Source: CAVQJU01 sp963729215 (lineage in GTDB: Bacteria > Acidobacteriota > Vicinamibacteria > Vicinamibacterales > CAVVIG01). Taken from it: DNA of 64,000 nucleotides. The notes below the pieces were generated by a model. The model did no database searches. It worked only from the letters and a program-made list of their open reading frames with translations, and was not told the origin of the DNA. Each line of letters starts with the position of its first letter. The stretch's first letter is position 1. The stretch is taken from positions 62,001-126,000 of the forward strand of contig CAVSND010000009.1 in the NCBI GenBank assembly GCA_963729215.1, given 5' to 3'. Of this stretch, positions 58,468 to 64,000 are shown piece by piece. The translations under genes and the position numbers were made by a program.

Positions 58468-59544
58468 CTACGGCGACGTTACCACGACCGGATTGGTCTT
58501 CTTGCTCGAGAGGCCGCTGCCATCCGTCACCGTCAGGGTGACATTGTAAGTTGTATCCACCGTCGTCGCTGGTGGGGTCGGCGTCATCAAGGAATACGCG
58601 TGCGTGCAAGTTGGCGTCGAACAGCCCGGACTTCCGTCGCCGAAATCCCAGGCATAGCCCGTAATCGGGAATCCACTCGGAGTGGTCGACGTTGACGAGA
58701 AATTCACGGACGCGCCCGCGTGGATCGGAATCGGGCCGAACACGAAGTCGGCCACAGGGAATGCCGGCGCCGTAACGGGTGTCGGCACGCTGGTGGACGC
58801 AGATACGCCGCGATCGTTGGTGACTGTCAGCGTCACGATGAATGTCTGCTGCGACGTGAACGCGTGCGTGACAGTCTTTCCGGAAGCGGTGGTCGTCCCG
58901 TCGCCGAAGTTCCACGAATACGACGAAATCTGCGTCGCGCCCGTGCCGGGCTGGCTCGTGGACGCGTCGAACACCACCGGGGAGTTCATCACAGCCTTGT
59001 CCGGAGACATCGTGAACGCCGCAGTCGGAGTGCCTGCGGGCGGAAGAATCACGCCCGGCGGGATGAGGCGAATGGCGACCTGTTGGCGATTCGCCGCTTC
59101 GAAGTTTCCGACGGCCTGGTTGCTGCCACAGTTCACGCTTGAACTTGGCGTCCCCAGAATGAGCACCGTGGTACCCGACCCGCCCGCGAGCGATGCTGGC
59201 GGCGCTGCCGTGTAGACCGTACGCGCCTTCCCGTCGGTTCCCGTGACGATGGTCCGGGCAGACAGCGTCCCGAAGTCCTGAATCACCCCGCTGACGGCCA
59301 TGTCCATCCGTACCGGCAGCCCGGCGCAGGTTTTCCCGTTGGCGTCGAACGCCGTCACTTCAATCGACGCCTGCGAGGCACCGTCCTGGGTGATGCTATC
59401 GGGGACCGCGACCATCCGCAGAGACAGCGCGAGTTCCGACGGCCCGGACACTCCCGGCACGTTCGTCTGGCTCGTCGTGCATGCGGCGCTCAGCACGAGC
59501 GTCGCGAGAATCAACTTGCGAAAAAGCTTTCCCATGGGCGTCAT
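58468..59544 (-). CDS. PKD-domain lipoprotein encoded behind pilQ
   Basis: A lipoprotein of about 358 residues. Signal with lipobox LILATLVLSAAC (Cys about 21). An Ig/invasin-like beta domain follows, up to about 165 (SLRMVAVPDSITQDGASQAS; VTAFDANGKTCAGLPVRMDM). Two PKD domains complete it (YSWNFGDGTTTASGKTVTHA; YAWDFGDGSPGCSTPTCTHA). The FGDG motif is diagnostic. It is likely outer-membrane, periplasmic or surface exposed. Its start (ATG 59544) overlaps the previous stop by 1 bp, so it is cotranscribed with pilNOPQ. It may be a pilus accessory (inference). Confidence 0.82.
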   Translation of the reverse strand: MTPMGKLFRKLILATLVLSAACTTSQTNVPGVSGPSELALSLRMVAVPDSITQDGASQASIEVTAFDANGKTCAGLPVRMDMAVSGVIQDFGTLSARTIVTGTDGKARTVYTAAPPASLAGGSGTTVLILGTPSSSVNCGSNQAVGNFEAANRQQVAIRLIPPGVILPPAGTPTAAFTMSPDKAVMNSPVVFDASTSQPGTGATQISSYSWNFGDGTTTASGKTVTHAFTSQQTFIVTLTVTNDRGVSASTSVPTPVTAPAFPVADFVFGPIPIHAGASVNFSSTSTTPSGFPITGYAWDFGDGSPGCSTPTCTHAYSLMTPTPPATTVDTTYNVTLTVTDGSGLSSKKTNPVVVTSP

Positions 59545-60176
59545 CAATCCCCGAAGTTGCCGAAAGCGATGCCGATCGAACCGGTGGCGCTGATATCGTT
59601 GCCGACCTGATCGCGTCCGTAGAACGTGACGTCAGCGATCGTCGAGACAATGATCCCGTTCGATACGAGCTGGACGAGCGGCGATTCCTCCTTCGCGGTG
59701 TTGCGAACGAGCGGGAACCCTATCGTCACCGCGCTCGCTGCCGGAACGGTGGCTGTGGAGGCAGTATCGAAGGCGAACGGGACATCAACTCCGGGCGTGT
59801 TGCGGCCGTCCGTGCGTCGATACGAGATGTGAACGCGAGTGATGGTGACCTCGTTGTTCGAACTGGGCGTGGTCGGCGCGCCGACCGGGCCGATGTCCTT
59901 CGGCGACAGACGCAACGAGGCCTGACCCGAGTCGCCAAAGATCGTTGGACATGGGTTGTCGGTCGTGCAGGGCGCCGGCGTCGTGACGAGCGTGAGGACG
60001 TCCGAGCTCAACGTGCTCGTGAACGTCCCTGTCGTGGGACCCCCACGACTGGCCTGCAGGGAGTCGATGACCAGAAACACCGGTGCCCGCCCGGACCGGA
60101 CGACGTCGCCGCACGACGCGGCCGCCACGGCGGCCACCGTCACGAGAATTCGATTGATAATGCGCATTCGAGTCAT
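59544..60176 (-). CDS. Hypothetical lipoprotein between pilQ and the PKD protein
   Basis: A 210-residue protein with a signal ending VAAVAAASCGD, a lipobox with Cys near residue 22. The rest is beta-rich: APVFLVIDSLQASRGG, NNEVTITRVHISYRRTDGRN, SNGIIVSTIADVTFYGRDQV and GSIGIAFGNFGD. I do not recognise a family. Tight spacing (11 bp after pilQ) indicates the same transcript. A secretin pilotin or pilus accessory is one possibility, without direct evidence. Confidence 0.7.
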   Translation of the reverse strand: MTRMRIINRILVTVAAVAAASCGDVVRSGRAPVFLVIDSLQASRGGPTTGTFTSTLSSDVLTLVTTPAPCTTDNPCPTIFGDSGQASLRLSPKDIGPVGAPTTPSSNNEVTITRVHISYRRTDGRNTPGVDVPFAFDTASTATVPAASAVTIGFPLVRNTAKEESPLVQLVSNGIIVSTIADVTFYGRDQVGNDISATGSIGIAFGNFGD

Positions 60177-60187
60177 GAGTCCCGGCC

Positions 60188-62195
60188 TTAGCTCTTCGTG
60201 ATGCGAGGGGTGATGAAAATGAGCAGCTCGGTGCTGTCATCCTTCGCCAGATCGCGTTTGAACAGCCAGCCCAGCAACGGAATCGTGCCGAGTACGGGCG
60301 TCCTGTCCGTCTGATACTGCTCGGTGCTCAGGTAGATCCCGCCGATCACCGTCGTCTGGCCATCGTTGACGAGCACGGACGTATTCGCGCTCTGCGTGTT
60401 GATCGGTGGAATCCCGTTGACCGCCTTCGAGAAGTCGGCCTGTCCGTTCTCGAGCGAGATCTTCATGATGACCGTGTTCGACGCCGTGATCTGGGGCGTG
60501 ACCTTCAGCACCAGCGCCGCGTCCTTGAACTGCACGGTCACGGTGTTGTTGGCGACCGTCTGAATCGGAATCTGCGTGCCTTGTTTGATCTCGGCTTCGA
60601 CGTTGTTCTGCGTCGAGACGCGGGGCGTTGAAAGCACGCGGCCGTTGCCGGTGCTTTCGAGGGCGGTGAGCGCGACGTCCAGATTGAACGCGCCGTTCAC
60701 CGAACCGAGACGCAGCCCCACGCCGCTCGACGCGCCCGCCACCGGGAGGTTGACGGCTGTCGCCGTCCCGGTAGCCCCGCCGGTTACGCCCCCGGCCGCG
60801 CCGGTGAGCGCACCGCTGTTGGGAAACGCCAGGCTGGTCGTGTTGCCCAATGCGGGATCGACTCGTCCGTTGAATCCCCACTGCACGCCGAGCTGACGCT
60901 GGAAGTTCTTGTTGACCTGGACGATGCGCGCCTCGATTTCGACCTGCGGCTGCGCCCTGTCGAGCGTGTTGATCAGGTCGGTCGCCGTCGTCAGTCGATC
61001 CGGAAGATCCGTGATGATGAGCGTGTTCGTCCGGACATCGAAGTTCACCGTGCCGCGCTGCGAAAGCGCGCTCTTCGTGAGCAGCGGCGTCAGTTCTTCT
61101 GCTTTGGCGTAGCTGAGCGTCTTGGTCAGCACGCGAAGTTCCCCGGCGAGCGCCTGCTCGTCGGTCAGCTTGCGGCGCTGCGATTCCTCGTCCGACAGCA
61201 CGGTGAGCGGCGCAATCCGGACGATGGTGCCGTCAACGAGGTACCCGAGCTTGTTCGCGCGCAGGATGATGTCGAGCGCCTGGTCCCACGGCACGTCGCG
61301 GAGGGCGACGTCCACCGAGCCGGACACGGCCGGATCGATCACGATGTTGAGTCCGCTGATCTCCGAGAAGGTGCGGAGCACGGCGCGAAGATCGGCGCCC
61401 TGGAAGTCGAGGCTGACGGGGTTGCCGGTGAAACGGCGCTCGCCAGCCCGGGCGACGCCGGGCAGCGTCTGCTCCTGCGGCTGTGCCTGCACCGCGGGCT
61501 GCGGGGCCGGGGCCTGCGGCAGCGCCGCACCCACGCGGCCACTCTGGGTGGCCTGCGCAGTCGCCGCGGCCGGGGCCAGTGCTGTCGTCTTCGGCCGCGA
61601 CGCGTCGGTGTTCAGTCCCAGTGCGGCAATCGGATCGACCGCCTTCGAGTCGACACGCGACAGCAGCGGATCCTGTCCGTCCCCGGTATTCCGGGTTGTC
61701 GGCGGCAGAACATAGGGCGGCGTCTTGCTCTTCTTGTCCGATTTCTCCGACTTGTCGAAGTCGATGACGACCGTGTTTCTGCTCGCGCGCGCCCGGTAGC
61801 CGACAGGCTCGGAGAGCTTGATGCGAATCCGAGGACCCGTCAGGCCGGCGGCATCGCCAACGGCCTCGGCCTGGGCCTGCGACCTGCTCAATGGCCACGG
61901 ACTCAATCGCGCTCTTCTCGTCGGGGGCGACGGTGCTGATCACCGCGTCGGCCGCGACATTGCGGAAGTCGATGAGCAGCGTCAGGGGGTCGGGTCGCGT
62001 CGCCACGTACGGCACCGGCTCGGTCGCCTCGATGACGAGCGACGTGCCCTTGCTGGTCACACGCGAACTGATCGTTTTCAGACGAATCGCAGGTGTTGCC
62101 GCCGCACCGGAGCTCGACTCCGGGCTCGACGCCGACACCAGCGCACCCGTCAGCACTACCGATAGAACTAGGGCACTGCCCTTTATCACACTCAC
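60188..62195 (-). CDS. pilQ: Type IV pilus secretin PilQ (single-base frameshift)
   Basis: Outer-membrane secretin through which the pilus passes. Signal plus AMIN-like beta domain (IRLKTISSRVTSKGTSLVIE; PLTLLIDFRNV), then the frame breaks near 61883 (one extra G: CAGGTCGCAG for CAGTCGCAG). It continues SQAQAEAVGDAAG, an N0/N1 domain (LDFQGADLRAVLRTFSEISG), and the secretin core (EIEARIVQVNKNFQRQLGVQ; VLSTPRVSTQNNVEAEIKQG; VPVLGTIPLLGWLFKRD; TELLIFITPRI). About 668 residues when repaired. GTG 62195 overlaps the pilP stop as GTGA. Confidence 0.92.
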
Positions 62196-62773
62196 TTGGC
62201 GTCCTCGAGCCCTCGCAACAGCTTTCGCACTTCTCGCTGTTTAACGACCGAGAGCGGATCGTTGACTGCTTGCTCAATCACGAGCCCCTGCGGCGTTATC
62301 GACTTGATGGCTCCGTCGAGCAGTTTGTCTCCCGGGTGTACGATGTACGTTCGGTTGTCGGGTCCTTGCACCATGGCGATCAGTCCGCTGCGGCTCTGCA
62401 GCACGCCGCGCACCGAGATTTCGGCGACGGTCATGCCCGAGGGCCCCTCGCCCTTCCTCGACGTGGGGCGCGATTCAGTTCCCGTTCCCAGCAGGCTCAG
62501 AAAGGGGTCGCGGCGTCCGGCCGGGTCGTACGTGTAGTTCTCTGGAACGACCGGCGGCTTTGCCGGTTCCGCCGGCGCGGCGGCGTTCGGCGCCTGGGCG
62601 GACGCGGGCGCAGGTGCCGGCGCTGCGGGCGGAGCCGCAGGCGTTTGCGGCGGCGCTGCCGGCGCCTGAGGCGCGCCAATCGCGTTGGCGGTCAGGCCCG
62701 GGGTTCGCGCCACACGCGACGTTCCCGTCGTTCCCAGGAGAGCGATGAGGACAACCAGTCCAGCGGTATGCAT
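62192..62773 (-). CDS. pilP: Type IV pilus assembly protein PilP
   Basis: Links the PilNO inner-membrane pair to PilQ. 193 residues. Short signal or lipoprotein-like N-terminus, a long Ala/Pro linker (about residues 30-78), then YDPAGRRDPFLSLLG and the PilP beta domain (ISVRGVLQSRSGLIAMVQGP; YIVHPGDKLLDGAIKSITPQ). RDPF is a common PilP feature. No clear lipobox is seen at the start. 2 bp after pilO. Confidence 0.92.
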   Translation of the reverse strand: MHTAGLVVLIALLGTTGTSRVARTPGLTANAIGAPQAPAAPPQTPAAPPAAPAPAPASAQAPNAAAPAEPAKPPVVPENYTYDPAGRRDPFLSLLGTGTESRPTSRKGEGPSGMTVAEISVRGVLQSRSGLIAMVQGPDNRTYIVHPGDKLLDGAIKSITPQGLVIEQAVNDPLSVVKQREVRKLLRGLEDAK

Positions 62774-62775
62774 GG

Positions 62776-63393
62776 CTAGGTGCCCTTCGGAGCGCCGGCC
62801 GCTGGCCGGGCGCCCGGCTTGGCGCCCGCGCCGGGTTTATCGAGCAGCACAAATGTGGTGGCGACGCAGGTCGCCGTGATCGTCGAATTGGCTTCAGGCT
62901 TGTCCTTGCCCTTGACCTCGAGCGCGCTGATGTTCACGATGCGCGTGAACTTGCCCACGCGATCGAAGAAGAGCGCGAGGTTGTGATACGTGCCGTCCAG
63001 TTCCAGATTGATGGGCCACTCGGCGTGCAGCTGCTTCGTTACGGTCGGCGCGGGCTTGAAGCTCTTGATCGTGAGGTTGGACTGCGTGGCGACCGTCTGC
63101 ATGCGCCGCAGAAGGTCCGCGGCATCTTTTTCTTCGGGCAGCACGGCCTTGAGATTGTCGAGCCGGCCCTGCAGGTCGCCGACCTGGCTGCGGAACTCGG
63201 GCAGCTTCTTCGCAGTCGCGACGCCCATCGAGATGTCTTTTTTCAGTCCGGCGAGCTGAGCCTGCCGCGCCTTGAAGTCTTCGCGCGTCGGCCACTCGTA
63301 GTAGTAGACAAACGCGCCGACGCCGGCCGCTGCCAGCAGCACGAACGCGCCAACCTGGCCATACCAGGGCAATTTCGTAAGACTTATGTCCAT
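62776..63393 (-). CDS. pilO: Type IV pilus assembly protein PilO
   Basis: A 205-residue inner-membrane protein. N-terminal helix GQVGAFVLLAAAGVGAFVYY, a coiled-coil (RQAQLAGLKKDISMGVATAK; EFRSQVGDLQGRLDNLKAVL), and a ferredoxin-like periplasmic domain (AEWPINLELDGTYHNLALFF). It ends in an Ala/Pro-rich tail. Pairs with PilN in the alignment complex. Confidence 0.93.
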   Translation of the reverse strand: MDISLTKLPWYGQVGAFVLLAAAGVGAFVYYYEWPTREDFKARQAQLAGLKKDISMGVATAKKLPEFRSQVGDLQGRLDNLKAVLPEEKDAADLLRRMQTVATQSNLTIKSFKPAPTVTKQLHAEWPINLELDGTYHNLALFFDRVGKFTRIVNISALEVKGKDKPEANSTITATCVATTFVLLDKPGAGAKPGARPAAGAPKGT

Positions 63394-63440
63394 TTCCCTA
63401 TTCGCCGTATCGTCGAATCAACGCACGAGCTTTACGTGTT

Positions 63441-64000
63441 TCACTTCTTCACAGCGCCCGGCGTAACCGCGCCCTTGGCCGGGTCGTTCGGCGTGACGAA
63501 GCGCGCCCTTCACACTGAACTTCACAACATCGCCGCCCGGCGGCGCCGTCATTACCTCGGTCTGACTGCTGACGATCTCCACCGACTTCTTGAAGTACCC
63601 CGTTCCTTCGAGGTTCGCGACGAAGTCGGACAGCGCAGTGAGCGACGTGGCGCGGCCGTCGATGGTGATTGAATCGTTCTCCTGCTTCATCGCGGTCAGC
63701 CACAGCGACGGCGGAAGCGACCGACTGATCTGATCCAGCATGTGGACCGGGCCCGTCTGGCTTTTCCGCAGCTGCTCGATGAGGACGACGCGCTGCTGCA
63801 GCTGGGCCTTTCGCTGCTCGAACTCCTGAACCTGAAGAATGATCGCGTGGAGCCGCGACGCTTCCTGCTGCGAGTTGGAGATATCCACGTCGAGCTGCTT
63901 CGACTCGTTGTTGAGCGAGAGGTACCGCCAGCCGATCGTCACCACGGCAAGCACGAGCACCGCCGAACAGGCGACCGTGACTTTCTGGCCGGTCTGGAAC
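63441..64000 (-). CDS. pilN: Type IV pilus assembly protein PilN (5' end beyond window, frameshift near C-terminus)
   Basis: Inner-membrane partner of PilO. Visible part: membrane helix VACSAVLVLAVVTIGWRYLS, coiled coil (LDVDISNSQQEASRLHAIIL; RKAQLQQRVVLIEQLRKSQT) and the beta domain LPPSLWLTAMKQENDSITID. The frame runs past the right edge, so the N-terminus is missing. Near 63505 one extra base (GGCGCGCTTCG) changes KGAFVTPNDPAKGAVTPGAV into a longer tail; repaired, the protein ends at 63441 with ...GAVKK. pilM is expected beyond the window. Confidence 0.85.

Overview
This 64 kb window is a high-GC bacterial chromosome segment made almost entirely of core metabolic and housekeeping genes. 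It carries no rRNA, tRNA, CRISPR array, transposase or phage gene that I can see. The gene set is Gram-negative: Kdo synthesis kdsB-A-D-C, lapB, a type IV pilus secretin operon and lipoproteins. Several families of short palindromic intergenic repeats are present, including ones that read as SVRLKPDAT and VASGFSRT when translated. A b6-like cytochrome b complex with a multiheme cytochrome and 2-oxoglutarate:ferredoxin oxidoreductase are also here. Together these suggest an Acidobacteriota member, probably of the Vicinamibacteria type. That placement is inference; no 16S gene is present.

Layout. 1-15.4 kb (minus): mutL (cut by the window edge), ppdK, glyQS, recO, era, a CorC/HlyC-type CBS protein, ybeY, phoH, aspS, hisS and a gamma-class carbonic anhydrase homologue. 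15.5-22.0 kb (minus): a respiratory quinol-oxidising operon whose order of transcription is HEAT-repeat membrane protein, Rieske protein, b6-like cytochrome b, subunit-IV-like cytochrome b, coiled-coil octaheme cytochrome c. 22.2-28.6 kb (minus): pheA-ilvD-ilvB-ilvN-ilvC, preceded by a promoter, a 45-codon leader peptide rich in Val/Leu/Ile, and a terminator that competes with an antiterminator. 28.7-40.8 kb: ndk and a TCA-cycle module (korAB, sucDC, divergent sdhCAB, mdh, icd). 41.0-44.4 kb: a small cytochrome c, serA, a lipid kinase and a GspC/PilP-like protein. 44.5-50.7 kb (plus): kdsB-pyrG-kdsA-kdsD-kdsC-lapB. 50.8-64 kb (minus): coaE, folD, an APC permease, and a long run pilN-O-P-Q, two lipoproteins, a TPR protein, a peptidase, accB, accC, thiE (in order of transcription).

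Three themes stand out. First, the ilv leader is a textbook-quality attenuator: promoter, leader peptide, segments 2:3 and 3:4, and U-tract are all visible. Second, the bc complex combines cyanobacterial b6-type features (heme-ligand spacing 14/15, and the Cys that carries heme c(n)) with an eight-heme coiled-coil cytochrome in place of cytochrome c1 or f. Third, the intergenic gaps are packed with at least eight different short inverted-repeat families. Some of these sit inside genes (mutL, ppdK, ybeY, thiE) or supply stop codons (ilvC, coaE).

About nine essential or conserved genes (glyQ, recO, aspS, the Rieske gene, ilvB twice, pheA, pilQ, pilN) carry single-base indels, nearly all one extra base. 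I read these as assembly or sequencing errors and annotate the restored genes.
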